Notes under the pieces: model-generated
Told to the model about the DNA's origin: nothing
The model's input: only the letters and a program-made list of their open reading frames with translations
The model's database searches: none
Assembly: GCF_004379255.2 (NCBI RefSeq)
Contig: NC_056037.1
Span: 28,989,012 to 29,053,011 of the forward strand
Direction: 5' to 3'
DNA: 64,000 bases
Source of the DNA: Salvia splendens
Lineage: Eukaryota > Streptophyta > Magnoliopsida > Lamiales > Lamiaceae
Shown here: piece by piece, positions 35,533 to 47,626 of the stretch
How positions within the stretch are numbered: position 1 is the first letter of the stretch
Layout: every line of letters starts with the position of its first letter
Program-made: the position numbers and the translations under genes

Positions 35533-36823
35533 TAATAGAATTCCATTTTAATGAAGAGCTTTAATTTTATTTCAACTCAGGGAGTGACGCATAACCATCA
35601 TGCGTCTTTATTATTAAAACGCATAACCATCATGCGTTTTTATTATTAAAACGCATAACCATCTTGCGTCTTTACGTAATGACGCATAACCATCCTGCGT
35701 CTTTACGTAATGACGCACAACCATTATGCGTTTTTAAAGACGCATAACCCTTATGCGTCTTTATGTAATAACTACATACACTATCTTCTTTTGTTAGTTT
35801 ACACTATAATTTGTGAACAGTGATTATGAATGATTTTGAGGTGTCATGTTGCACTAACATAAAAGGTCGTTTTCTTATGAATATACACTATAATTTGTGA
35901 ACAGTGATTATGAATGATTTTGAGGTGTAAGGTTGTACTAACATAAAAGGTCGTTTTCTTATGAATATGTAAATAACAAGTGGCTAAAATTTTATTCTTT
36001 TCGGCCGTAGATGGTTTTATAGGTAAATATAGGCATTGTCAATTGAGATATGTTTTAAGTTGTGTCAGCACATCGGATGATTCTTAACAGTACTTGAATC
36101 TGCTAATTCTAGTCCATTCGTGTACAAATATTTCATTCTTGGATGTTCATGACATGTTAGTTCAGGTTTAGAGTTTTTAGGTAAGAAACCTTTGATGTGT
36201 GACTGAAATAAACATATATACTGCTCTTGGTGCTTTGCATCGGATGGAGTTTTGTGTCTTGATGTTCAGATTGAGTGTAACATGACACCTCAAAATCATT
36301 CATAATCGGCTGTTCACAAATTATAGTGTAAACTAACAAAAGAATATAGTGTATGTAGTCATTACGTAATGACACATAACCCTTATGCGTCATTAATATG
36401 ACACCTCAAAATCATTCATAATCGGTTGTTCACAAATTATAGTGTAAACTAACAAAAGAATATAGTGTATGTAATCATTACGTAAAGACGCATAACTCTT
36501 ATGCGTCATTACGTAGTGTATGTAGTCATTACGTATTGACACATAACCCTTATACGTCATTAACATGACACCTCAAAATCATTCATAATCGGTTGTTCAC
36601 AAATTATAGTGTAAACTAACAAAAGAATATAGTGTATGTAATCATTACGTAAAGACGCATAACCCTTATGCGTCATTACGTAATGACACATAAGGGTTAT
36701 GCATCATTACGTAAAGACGCAGGATGATTATGCGTTTTATTAATAAAGACGCATGATGGTTATGCGTCACTCCCTGAATCGGAATAAAACTAAAGCTCTT
36801 CATTAAAATGGAATTCTATTAGC
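35533..36823. mobile_element. Inverted-repeat element with GACGCATAA palindrome arrays
   Basis: The two ends mirror each other over about 75 bp: TAATAGAATTCCATTTTAAT, then GAAGAGCTTTA, then CAGGGAGTGACGCATAACC. Inside both ends lie rows of small palindromes (GACGCATAACC...TATGCGTC), seven or more per side. The middle has a unit containing CACCTCAAAATCATTCATAA and ACAAATTATAGTGTAAACTA, three times in one orientation (about 36280, 36395, 36565) and twice inverted (about 35780-35860 and 35880-35945). No ORF. No clear target duplication, so the superfamily is open; the long mirrored ends would suit a Mutator-like foldback. Confidence 0.7.
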
Positions 36824-37085
36824 GGCTTAGAACAAAATAGAAAGAGCTCAAGAATAAGATGATACTGATATACAGATTTCCATTTTAGTTTGCACGTAAA
36901 TTTCATCAATAATATTTCAATTATTTTTTATTTTTTAATTCTATTATTTTATCTCATACCAAAATTTTAGGTAGAGATTTTATTTGGCAACCAAGTCCAT
37001 TTAGCAATTTTTATTGTTTTCATAACAAATAATTATATAATTAATCAAATAATAATATTCTTGAATTTCCATATGATTATGCTAT
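36824..37085. other. AT-rich spacer
   Basis: Short AT-rich stretch between two elements. Nothing recognised. Confidence 0.4.
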
Positions 37086-37088
37086 TTA

Positions 37089-37767
37089 GCATCCCCAACG
37101 GTGTGCCGTCGGCAAGAGCACACCTGTGTCCGCCGTTGTGCTCTTGCCGACGGCACGACCCTACTCTATGCATAGAGCAAGTCCATGCCAACGGCAAGAG
37201 CACAAGCAGTCGACGTGGCATGCTCTGGTTGGCCGTTGGTTTATCATTTTTTATTATTTTTAAAAAAAAAATCAAAAAAATCTGAAAAATTCAGATTTAA
37301 TAAAAACAATATTTTCCCACTTCCTAATAAAATATATCTGTTTTTTCCATACTTTTATTTTATTTTTCATTATTTTTACCCTAAAATTCATACTTTCATC
37401 GATAAATACTCTCATTTCAAACATAAAAAAATGACGTTAAACCAAACAACTCTCTCAATCTCAATTTTTAGGATTTTAATTATGTAATTTTTAATTTTTA
37501 GTATTTTAATTATGTACTGTAATTTTTAATTTTTTAGTAATTTGTAATGGTATCGGGTATTTTTAATGCATTTTAATATTGTGGATATGTTTTTAGTAAT
37601 TGAAGTATTTAAATTGAATAATGGAATGGTGGGACCCTTGAGCATGCTCTTGCGGAAGAGCATGGATGTGAGTGTTGTGCTCTTGCGGAAGAGCAGTGAG
37701 TAAAATATTAATAAATATGAGTTCGGGTTCACATCCATGCTCTTTGGCAAGAACATAGATGGGATGC
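37089..37767. mobile_element. Tourist-like MITE, GAGCAC-rich ends, 679 bp
   Basis: Ends GCATCCCCAACGG and GGGATGC, flanked by TTA (37086-37088 and 37768-37770). Near both ends are inverted GGCAAGAGCAC / GTGCTCTTGCC repeats. The centre has AAATCAAAAAAATCTGAAAA and TTTTTAATTTTTAGTATTTT phrases shared with the element at 47627-48361, so both belong to one family. Non-coding. Confidence 0.8.
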
Positions 37768-37770
37768 TTA

Positions 37771-38233
37771 TATACATTATGAATTGTGCTAAGTAGGATT
37801 AGTAAAAAGACATCCAGGTTAATCGAATATGGTGATTAACCTCCGTAAAATATACTATTACGCCTTACTAAAATATACTTTAAAAAAAAGTGAAGTATGG
37901 TTTTCTTACTATGGCAAACGAAAATAAATGAATTACGCCAAGTAAATAGACTTATTCGATATTTTATGCTCGTATAAAATTTAAAATTATAACCAAAGTA
38001 ATACCATAAAAGTACTTGGGCTCAGAACGAACCATATATTGTTTGTCCAATATATCCACTTTTATTTACAACATAAAAAATTTAGATTGACGAGTTTAAT
38101 TAATTATTGTGAAATAAATCCATTTTATCAAATGCGTGACAAACTTAACGTAGTGTTTCGTGGCATACACTGCCAAAACAATTAATTGTCCATCGATAAT
38201 GTATACTAGTTGCAAAAATATTTCTTTGTGTAA
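37771..38233. other. AT-rich intergenic stretch
   Basis: No gene. It contains a short hairpin-like GGTTAATCG...TGATTAACC near 37818-37842. Confidence 0.35.
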
Positions 38234-38242
38234 TTGTTATTA

Positions 38243-39671
38243 GAGTATAGTACTATTTTTGTCATAAACATATGGCCGATTTACGATTTTAGTCCAAAAT
38301 ATTCACTTTTTGAAAATTGAATCCAAAACATACGAAAATGCCATCGAATAGGTCTTTTTTTGACGGCTTCCGTCATTTTTACGGTCAACCATCAATTAGC
38401 CCAATTTTGACTCGATTAGACTTAAACTGAGATTATTAGTTGGTTAATATTATGTTAATTATTTTGCTAAATAATTCAATTTTTATATTTTGAATATGAA
38501 ACATCAAACCCCAATTTTCACTAAGTGTGGGTTTTGGAACATCAAACGCCAATCTCTCTCTTTTCTATCTTCTCTTTCGTCACTCTCATAAGAAGAAGAA
38601 CCCTAGTTCCGGTTCGGACCAAGAAGCCCGATTCCGACAGATTATTGTTGGTTGTCATGAGTTGGAAGTCGCCATACCCAAACAACCGTTCCACCGAAGG
38701 TCTCGTCGACGTGAAAAAAACATATGCGAGGAAGAGGAAGTCCACACATGGACATCCGCCTGACACCGAAGATGGTCCGTCGGCTACTGGTAGTTTTGAA
38801 AAGAACGATTCACGCCCGCCTGACACCGAACAAGGACCGTCGGCTGTGTCGGGATTTATGGGTTCTAACCCTAGCTCTCACACAGAAGTCCATTCTTCTC
38901 CGAAAATGAACCATAGTTCTTCAGTCGGTGAGCATCGAGCTTCCCCAGAAAGAGACCCCGATTTTGAGAGGAGGAAGAAGACCCAATTTTGATCGTGTAA
39001 ATGTTCAGGACCAATTCAAAGTGGAAAATGAATATGAAGGACCACTTTGTATTGTATTTTGTTGTCCATTTATTGGTTCAATTTGATGTCAGTTTATTGA
39101 CATAGTCGACAAAGAAACAATCACATACGAAGAAGCAATCACATAATGTAAAGCTTCCCCCTCGACGGTTTGCCTTGGCCGATGACAATACGGAGCGCCG
39201 CCGTCTTCTTACAGTAGTAGAAGCATAGCTAAATCGGAGGTCTCCGAAGTCATGAACACCGTCGTTGTCGACGGAGTCCCGGCTGCATGTCGAACGCCCC
39301 ATGTCCAAAGGTGTTTGGTTGTTGCAGAGATGGAGAAAAAAAATTAGGGTTCTTGGGGGGGAAGGAGAGGGAGAAAGAGGGGAAGAAATTTGAATGAAAC
39401 GAAGTGTTGGAGAAAGTGATTATACTATTACCCAATTTTCAGAATTTTCATTCAACATTTAAAATGTAAAATCTGAAAGAAAAAAAAATTAAATTGGCTA
39501 CAGTAATTAAAATCAGTTAATCGGGTCAAAATTGGACTAATTGACGGTTGACCGTCAAAAAAGTATGTAAATTTTTGTATGTTTTGGACTCGATTTTTAA
39601 AAAGTGAATGTTTTGAAATAAAATCATAAATCAGCCATATGTTTATGATCAAAATAGTACTTTATTTACTC
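38243..39671. mobile_element. Mutator-like element (MULE), 1429 bp
   Basis: Long inverted ends (about 150-200 bp) beginning GAGTATAGTACTATTTTTGT on the left and, read inward from the right, GAGTAAATAAAGTACTATTT; both continue into CATAAACATATGG and then a TTGACGGT/ACGGTCAACC block. The 9-bp sequence TTGTTATTA is directly repeated at 38234-38242 and 39672-39680. A 9-bp duplication with long TIRs defines MULEs. No transposase; the interior has an unidentified ORF. Confidence 0.92.
38657..38992 (+). CDS. Unknown ORF inside the MULE (possible captured fragment), 111 aa
   Basis: ATG at 38657; the same frame is open from 38525, but that part overlaps the element's subterminal region. The product is basic to neutral, Ser/Pro-rich, with an imperfect repeat of PPDTEDGPSA and PPDTEQGPSA, and ends FERRKKTQF. 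No known domain recognised. Its position between MULE TIRs suggests acquired host sequence (Pack-MULE), but no donor gene can be named and it may not be translated. Confidence 0.35.
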   Translation: MSWKSPYPNNRSTEGLVDVKKTYARKRKSTHGHPPDTEDGPSATGSFEKNDSRPPDTEQGPSAVSGFMGSNPSSHTEVHSSPKMNHSSSVGEHRASPERDPDFERRKKTQF

Positions 39672-39680
39672 TTGTTATTA

Positions 39681-40032
39681 TTAGTAGTAAATAGTTACAC
39701 AAAATAGTTTCTCTTTTTTATGTTTATTGAATAATTTAATTAATCAAGACAGGCTAAAAATTCTAATATATTTTTATTAATATTTTTAAATATATGCTTA
39801 GTAATCTATTTAGAATCATGATATCAATAGGAGTCGCAACATTCTCTCACATTCCTTTTACAATATTAATCATAGTTTTCATTCAAAGTTTTATAAAAAT
39901 TGGTAAAAGTTGAGTAGAATAAGCATAAGCATATAGAGTGAGTTATTGATAATTTTGATGCATTGAAGTCTGGCAAAGCACACGTATAAAACTGAAAGCG
40001 CTGAATTGTTTATTTTTCACACTATTCCATGA
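39681..40032. other. Spacer, 3' flank of the GPDH gene
   Basis: AT-rich, without genes. It probably contains the GPDH 3' UTR on the - strand. Confidence 0.4.
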
Positions 40033-42647
40033 TCAAATTCTTGATCCACCCCTTGACTGATCTGGAGTTTGCTCACTGTATACAACAATGGCGTTTGGCG
40101 GAAGACGGCCACAACAGATCTCGTGGACAGTCGAGAAGAGAGGGAATTGCTCTAACCATCCCCGATGGCTCAAAACCTCGTGCACCTCTTTTGCAGTCGA
40201 CACGCCCTGTAAACGTTTTCAAAATCATAATTTTTGGGACTGGTGAAAACAAAAAAGTTGCGAGTGTATGAAAATATTTATCTACCTGTAGTTTTTGTCC
40301 CTGCAACATCTCAGTTTCGAGCTCATCGAATGACCTCTTCCCACCGTTCTTAGCAAAAGCCTCAGCACATCTCCTATTTCTCCCTCCCACTAGTGATCGA
40401 CACGCTTGTTTGTTAGTAATTATCGGGGAATAATTGGTGCCGTTTAGGACATATATACATTGGTTGTACTTACAGCACGTCGTGATGAGATCTGCTACGC
40501 CACAGCTCTCGAAGAAGGTAGTGTCCTTGACTGAAGGGAAGAGTAGCTTTGAGAGGGCCTTCATCTCCCTCAAACCAATTCTCATAATTGCAGCCTGGTA
40601 CAAACATAGTATGATCAATTTTAAGCCACTGATGAATCTTGTTACAATTTTGAAAAAAGGGTTCAAATTATGGTTTTTAACCACCTCAAAAACCTAGATT
40701 AAATCATGTATTTGTAAGCAATTAACAGTAACCTTTGTGTTGTTCCCCATCTCCAACCCATCCACGAATCCTGTATATTCAAAAGCTATCGTCATTACAA
40801 CACGACAGAAGAACACAAAAGACGATATCAGTAAGATGGCAAAGGATTAGTGTGTGCCTGCTGCAATAGCCACAACGTTTTTTAGCGTTCCACAGAGTTC
40901 AACTCCTTCCACATCTTGGACCTATTCGTACATGTTCAACATTCACAAAAATGTTTTCTCTTTTAAAACTAACAAAAAACATTGATGAAAGACTAGACGT
41001 CCTGTACTCACACACGAGACCATGAAGTATGAAGTGTGGAATAGCTTAACCCATTTATCCGCAATCTCTTTATTTTTCCTGTATCCGACTGTAGCCTCAC
41101 TAAACTGCTCCAACGCAATCTGCACAAGGCAACACTCGTATATAGTCACTTTCAATAGATCAACGAGTGGTAGCTAGATATAAACGACCATGCTTGAGCA
41201 TTTGCTAATTGAGCCAACTAACCTCGTTTGCAATGTTTGCACCCATCAAAACACAGCAGTTGATTCCAAGATGCTCGGATATGAGGGACGAGATCATGCG
41301 CGGACCATCCCTCTTGACTTCCATTCCTTTGATTAGGGAGATTGCTTCAGCGTCGCTCCTTATCTTCCCCACCAGCCTTTTGCAAATGCCCTCCATGAAC
41401 TGATGGGGAGTCACAAATACGAGCATGGTGGCATCCCTCACTACTCGATTCCACATTCGGCCGAATCAGAAGTAGTTACACGACTACATGACTATCATCT
41501 CAAGAACCAACTAAAATTTGAACCTAAGTACCTGCGTTTTCAAGATCAGGATCCGCAACAACATTTTTGCCGAGCTTTATTCCAGGGAGATACTTGACGT
41601 TCTCCTGTTGAAGGACACCAAAATGGTCGAGATTAATATCATGACTCGACATGTCAAGTGATGAAGGGGAAGCCATGAATAACAACAACACATTACATTA
41701 GTCTTGTTGATGACTTCGGTGAGCTTTTCACCACTCGGGAGGGTCTCCTCAAACACCCACATTCTCACTTCATCTATTCAAATAAATACAAAAATAAAAC
41801 ACCCTACTCAACTATACAAAATATACAGAAAAATAAAATGAAGTAACAAAACAGAGTAAAACATGACCTCAATAGTTTATGGTTCATATATGAACAATAA
41901 ACATGAAAACAGTTGATAAAACACTAACATATCATCAATGGATCCCACCAAAACAATAACGAGCAAATGCTAACTCATTTGCAATTATTTTAAAATATTC
42001 ACGTTGTTTAGTAATTCCTCAAAACATTATAATAGTAGTAATAATTTAGTCTGCTTATAGTTGAAGATTTTTTTATATTTTTTTGGTTTTTAGCAGTCTT
42101 TGTAGCCGAAACTTTTGACTTCCTGTATCCTTGGAGTTATTCATAGAATATTGTCAACATTTATTTATTTACAAAATAATTGGACACTAAAATGAAGCCT
42201 CTAAATAAACAAAAATTTAAAGGCCGCAACCTGAAGCCCGTTTCAGTATTAAAATTTCCAAATTGTTGGCCCATTCAATCTAAAGAATGACTGGCCCGAA
42301 ACCACTACGATCGGCCCGTTTAACATCTTGAATACACAATTTGATCGATCTGAATTTTATTTTCTAAAAAAAAAGGACTACGTAAGCTAAATCTCTGGAA
42401 AATTGAAATTGCTAGTGTAACAAATGTGAGGAGTGAAATTGAATTGAGAGTAATAGAAAATGAAATTACCGTGGAAAGAGGAGAGTTTAAGTGTGTTGGA
42501 GGCGATGAGCTTGGCGGCGACGCTGCCCCAATTTCCGCTGCCGACGACGGTGACCTTGATTGGCGGCATTTGAGGAAGAGGTGGGTGAGGAGGGGCGGCG
42601 GCGGAGATGGAATCATCAATGGGATCATCGTGGAGGGAAGGGGCCAT
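40033..42647 (-). CDS. GPDH: NAD-dependent glycerol-3-phosphate dehydrogenase, cytosolic type
   Basis: Ten exons on the - strand: 42647-42470, 41773-41697, 41604-41532, 41440-41223, 41119-41012, 40921-40858, 40770-40733, 40594-40474, 40389-40286 and 40206-40033. The frame holds and gives 384 aa. The Rossmann motif is VVGSGNWGS (34-42); ANIANE and [10 protein letters not shown] (Lys232, the family catalytic lysine) and [14 protein letters not shown] are present. There is no transit peptide, in keeping with cytosolic plant GPDH (Cuphea type). It reduces dihydroxyacetone phosphate to glycerol-3-phosphate for glycerolipid synthesis and redox balance. The intron after exon 6 starts with GC (CAG/GCACAC), the others with GT. 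The gene looks intact. Confidence 0.94.
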
Positions 42648-42949
42648 GAAGAATCGGAGGGGGGAGAGAAGGAACGGATGAGAGGGAAAATCGGAAAGGG
42701 GAGAGAGGAATTAAATTGCATTGGGGGCGGAGTTGACAGACACGTTGTCGTCAGTATCAATGTGTGTGGCGATCTACTCTATATTCATACCTCCAACATT
42801 TTCCTCTTCTTTTTACTCTTTTTGCCTATTTATTTTCCATTTTTCGATTTTACTTATCTTATTTTAAATTAAATCATTTTTTCATATTGATTTCAAAGAG
42901 TAAAGGCCTATATGCATGAGTGCATGTGTGAAATTATTTTTCATATTCT

Positions 42950-43190
42950 ATCACTTCATCCATCCATCCGTGAAATATTGTCCACATTTGACTTGACATA
43001 AAATTTTAAAAATATGAGGAAAAGTGAACTAATAAAGTTAGTGGATGTGGATTCCACATTTTATATTATTATTAAATTGAGTGTAGTGAATAGTGGAAAG
43101 TGGACTAAATGGAAAAAAAATTGGATAATATTCCGCGGACGTACTGAAATGACAAAAGTGGACAATATTACACACAATGTCTCTAAAATC
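42950..43190. mobile_element. Degenerate Stowaway-like MITE
   Basis: Opens with CATCCATCCGTGAAATATTG and has the typical AT-rich body with matching TGTCCACATTT and AAAGTGGACAATATT near its ends. Borders uncertain. It lies at the 5' side of GPDH, next to the hAT insertion site. Confidence 0.45.
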
Positions 43191-43206
43191 TCTCAATAGG
43201 TGGGGT

Positions 43207-45068
43207 CAGTGGCGGGCCTATGTGAGGGTACGGGGGTTCCTTGGAACCCTCACTCATTTTGCTAATTACTAGTTACTACAGATTGAACTATAAAAATATT
43301 CCATGGACTATTAGTTTATCTCGCTCATAGTCCCTAGCCTTTAAAAATATCGTCAGACAACCCTGGACTAAGAGTTTATCTCAAAATTGGTCATTTTGCC
43401 TTTTTTCCACCCGAAAATGCCCTTTTGAGGTGCTGGACAATTTGGTCTTTTTACACTTTAAATTTTTTTAATCTGATATTATTTCAGTGATGTACTAAAT
43501 CTGACATTATTTCAAAATTACCATTTTTCTTCCCTTTTATCATCATTCACTTTGTTTCTTTATTTTAATAATAATAATAGATTTAATTTTATAAAATTAA
43601 ATTTTAAATTTAGATTTTTAAATATCAATAAATTTTTGTTAATTCTTAAATTATTAAATAACGAAATTAATAGTTTTAATCAATATTCGATAGTGTCTAA
43701 TATCTAATTAATAAGGTATGCCGACACCAACTTAGTATTAATCAATATTTAATAGTTTACATCATAAATAGATCTTATAACACGATTTATTCTAAAATAA
43801 ATATGCATCTAATGTAAGACTATAATTTTCGTTTACTTATTTGAAAACAATCAAAATCAACTAGAAAATTTAAACAAAAATACTCCTATATAAATACTTC
43901 AATTGGGTAAGTAGTAGGAAATAATGGATAGCGACACACAGACTTATTATAGCAACACAAAGATGAACTGATTTTGTGGGATGAACAAAAATGACAAAAA
44001 AAAGACTATATTTTTTGAATGGATGTTGTATAATCGAATAATACTAGTCCCAAATTTTTAGTCAACTTCATAATATTTTATCACAAGTAATTATAACAAT
44101 CGAACGAATGCTAAGTAGAATAGCCCTTATATTTCCATCACGATTAATATTATTTTTTCTGTACTTCTTCAATTCAGCTGAATATTATATTAAATAACAA
44201 AAATTAATAGTGTTAATCAATATTTATAATGTCCATGAATTAATAGTTTTAATTAAAAAAATTATTGATATTTAAAAATTTAAAATTAAATTTTATAAAA
44301 TTAAATTTAGTATTGAAATAAAGAAACAAAATAAAGGATGGCAAAAGGAAAGAAGAATGATAATTTTGAAATAATATCAGATTTAGTACATCACTGAAAT
44401 AATATCATATTTAAATAGTTAAATGTGTAAAAAGACCAAATTGCCCAGCATCCCAAAAGGACATTTTCGGATGAAAAGGGCCAAAAGGACCAATTTTGAG
44501 ATAAACCCTTAGTCTAGAGTTGTCGGGCGATATTTTTAAAGTCCAGAGACTATGAGCGAGATAAACTCATAGTTCAGTGACCTTTTTTGTAGTTTACTCA
44601 TTACTACATTATGTATAATTAGACATCATTTATCAAGTAAATAGTTAACTCATTTGGTTGTTGATTAAGTCTTATAACTAGGTTGTTGTGTGTTCCAGTC
44701 ACCTTGACAGCTTAGTTTTCAATTCTGGTCCCTTTAGTGGGTTTCTGTCATTTTTTAATTGTGAGTTGCTCTGTCATTTTTTAATTGTGAGTTGTTTTTT
44801 CACCTGGCATCGGCAAAAATTATGCTGAAACAAAAGAAGTAAAAGCATAATATTAAATATAAAATGTATTGGAGAAGATAACATGTAACTAATAAATACA
44901 AAACAACACACATAAGGAGAAAATTGTATCTCAAAGACTCAAACTATTTATCTCTCTCACAACTCCGCATTGTCTCAGGTTGTTTCTAAAATCATCGACA
45001 CTAAAAATATGCAATCATCGTTAATGTAATTTGGACCCCCGGCTATAAAAATCTTGCTTCCGCCACTG
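43207..45068. mobile_element. hAT element with 8-bp target duplication, 1862 bp
   Basis: Starts CAGTGGCGGGCC and ends TTCCGCCACTG; GGTGGGGT is directly repeated at 43199-43206 and 45069-45076. CAGTGGCGG ends with 8-bp duplications are a recurrent hAT type. No transposase. Most of the interior is a second, nested foldback element (43284-44592). Confidence 0.9.
43284..44592. mobile_element. Nested foldback element with ~350-bp inverted arms
   Basis: The left arm begins AACTATAAAAATATTCCATG and includes TTTATCTCGCTCATAGTC, TATCTCAAAATTGGTC and TTATTTCAGTGATGTACTAA. The right arm carries the same phrases inverted (GACTATGAGCGAGATAAAC, TTTGAGATAAACCC, TTAGTACATCACTGAAATAA). The arms reach about 350 bp; the centre is AT-rich. 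No ORF and no certain target duplication; probably Mutator-like, inserted within the hAT element. Confidence 0.75.
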
Positions 45069-45076
45069 GGTGGGGT

Positions 45077-45650
45077 ACAATTTAAAATAATGATATCTCG
45101 ATCACAAATTTGCATGAATGAAATATAATCCATATGGTTTTATTACTATTTATTTTACTACGGGATAATTTTCGTTCAGATTTGAATAGATTTTTATTGT
45201 TCCGTAATAATAGAGACTATTTAAGGATGGATGTTTTATAAAATTGGTAAAGTGTGAAAGAGAAGAGGAAATAATAGTGGAAATAGTATTTGTGGATAAT
45301 AAGATTCATATTATTCGTAGTATTGTTCAGTACGAAGATGATAAAAGAAGAAGAAAATAATACATGAAAGTAAAGACTCAAGAGGCCAAACAAATTTACC
45401 AAACTAATTTGGTCTTTGACAAAAATAAATCCCAACTAATCCGTGTATTAAGCAGTTTAACTTCGAAAATCTCCAATCCTAAACAGTCGGATTTTCTTTT
45501 TATTTATTCCATAATTTCTTAACACTAGATATGCGAATGGTAGCATGGTACTACATTGATTGCTTATTTATTAATCATTGATTTTATTGAGGGATTTTTC
45601 GGATTAATTAGAAAATAATTGTGCAGCAGTTAATTGAAGAATTCCACTAT
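45077..45650. other. Intergenic AT-rich sequence
   Basis: Nothing recognised between the hAT element and the Harbinger element. Confidence 0.4.
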
Positions 45651-45653
45651 TTA

Positions 45654-47610
45654 GAGCATCCACGTAGGTGCGGATGTCCCGGCGGAAATCCCAAAAATAC
45701 CTCCTGCCACGTCATAAGGACTTCCCACTGCACTGCCACGTCATAAGGACTTCCCACTGCACAGTGGCAGACATCCCGACGGACTTCCCACAATAATAAA
45801 AATTCACAAATTCACCAAATTAAACAATTTACGGAATTAAAATTTCGCCACGATTACGGAATAAAAATTTCATTAAATAAAAAAAAGAAAGGTACATGTC
45901 AACAAAAAAAACTAAAAAAAAGTACACTTTAATAAATACAAATTACATCAACGACGACCCCTCCGCTGCCATACTTTTTCAATTATATCGTTCTGGAGTC
46001 GAATATGAGCTTGTTTTTGACGCATGTCGGCAAATGCACGGACTCGCTTGACCTCGTCATGGGGTATCCCCATACGTACATTGCCGGTGGCCACGCCGTG
46101 GCTTGGACCCGCAACATCAGCATCATCGTTGGCCCAATCCGTCAGTGTTGGACCTTCATCTTCGACAATCATGTTATGCATGATAATACATGTGTACATC
46201 ATATCGGCGATGCTGTCAGCATACCACAGCCGTGATGGACCCTTCACTGCCGCCCATCGAGCCTGAAGCACACCAAATGCCCGCTCCACATCCTTGCGCT
46301 GCCTCCTGACGACCCTCAAAATATACCTTATTTTCTTCTGTTGGGCATCTGATCGTCTTCACAAAGACGGGCCACATAGGGTATATCCCATCAGCCAAAT
46401 AATAGCCCATGTTGTGCTGGTTGCCGTTGGCGATGAAATTGACGGCTGGACCGACGCCCATGCACTGGTCGTTGAAAAGGGGCGACGACTGGAGGACGTT
46501 GATGTCGTTGTTCGACCTGGCTACTCCAAAATAGGCATGCCAAATCCACAGCCGGTAGTCAGCTACCGCTTCAAGGATCATCGTGGGATTCTTTCCCTTG
46601 AAACCCGTAGTGTACACCCATTTCCAGGCAAGGGGCAGTTCTTCCACTCCCAATGCATACAATCTATGCTGCCTAGCATCCCCGGAAACCCGTGCTGAGT
46701 CCTGTGCATATCCAGCAGAGCCTGACAATCTTCGGGGGTAGGCTTCCGAAGATACCTATCCCCGAATATCTCCCTAACGCCATGACAAAAATACTTTAGG
46801 CAATCACGGGCAGTCGTCTCGCTGATGTGGAGGTACTCATCGAACATGTTAGTCGCGCCTCCATATGCCAACTGCCTGATTGCGGCAGTGCACTTCTGAA
46901 TTGGAGTGTGGCCGGGTTTACCAGCCGCATCCTCCCGCACCCTGAAATACCCGTATCGACGCTCTAAAGCGCCCATGATACGCAGAAAGAGCGGACGATG
47001 CATCCTAAAACGTCGCCGGAACATGTTCTCCCCAAATTGTGGCTCCGGAGAGAAGTAATCCTCGTACAACCGACGGTGTGCAACGAGGTGGTCCCGGGGT
47101 ACTATAGATCGACGATGGATGTGTCGAGGTACCGCCGGTGCCAAGGCCACCTGTATCTCCCTCTCCGCTGCCTCCCGCACACGTGCATGAATTCGCCTCA
47201 TTATGTCATCATACCCCCCACCACTACCACTCGCACCGCTACCGCACGCACCAGAGCCACTACCACTACCACTACCAGTCATTCTGGATATATAAAAGAA
47301 ACGTAGAGAGAAAGAGAGATACTCGTTAATACAAGTGGTGCGAATGATATGAAGTTCAACGAGCCGTATTTATAGAATTTTAAAAAAATATATAAAATAA
47401 TAGGGGCGTCTGCGCGGACGTCCGTGGGGTCAACTCAATGGCGGACGTCCGCAAGGACGTCGAGACGGACGTCCCGGAAACGCCGCGGAACTCCGGTGTC
47501 CGCAACGGACGTCCGTATCCGCGTCACCACTGCACAATGGCGGACGTTCCGCCCGAAACTTCGTCACGCCGGCCGGACGTCCGCCGGGACGGGCGCCATT
47601 GTGGATGCTC
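45654..47610 (-). mobile_element. PIF/Harbinger element, transposase only, 1957 bp
   Basis: Starts GAGCATCCACGTAGGTGC and ends GGCGCCATTGTGGATGCTC, flanked by TTA at 45651-45653 and 47611-47613. Its left ~200 bp (including the AAATTCACAAATTCACCAA and AATTTACGGAATTAAAATTT phrases) nearly matches the left end of the Myb-only element at 8137, and its promoter/leader (about 47300-47385) matches that element's leader, although the two carry different ORFs. Confidence 0.92.
45948..47282 (-). pseudogene. Harbinger transposase with two compensating frameshifts
   Basis: ATG at 47282, with a Gly/Ser-rich N-terminus. It keeps GSIDCMHWEWKNC with the catalytic Asp. Just after it, near 46615-46625, a base appears missing and reading moves to another frame (VYTTGFKGKNPTMILEAVAD, GVARSNNDINVLQSS). 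Near 46300 two bases are missing relative to the sibling copy (GCAGCGCAAGG against GCAGCGCGCAAGG), which restores the first frame for RKDVERAFGVLQARWAAV to the stop at 45948. The middle third is thus out of frame with both ends. Otherwise the sequence is complete and well preserved. Confidence 0.9.
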
Positions 47611-47626
47611 TTAGTAAGAGTACTTA

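Noticed and set aside
35580..36780. Regularly spaced GACGCATAA palindromes taken as a CRISPR-like array
   Set aside because: The units are inside mirrored TIRs, spacers are not unique, and the genome is plant nuclear.
42320..42872. ORFs of 146-148 aa around GPDH exon 1 on both strands
   Set aside because: Other frames of exon 1 and its 5' UTR; the exon model with splicing explains the region.
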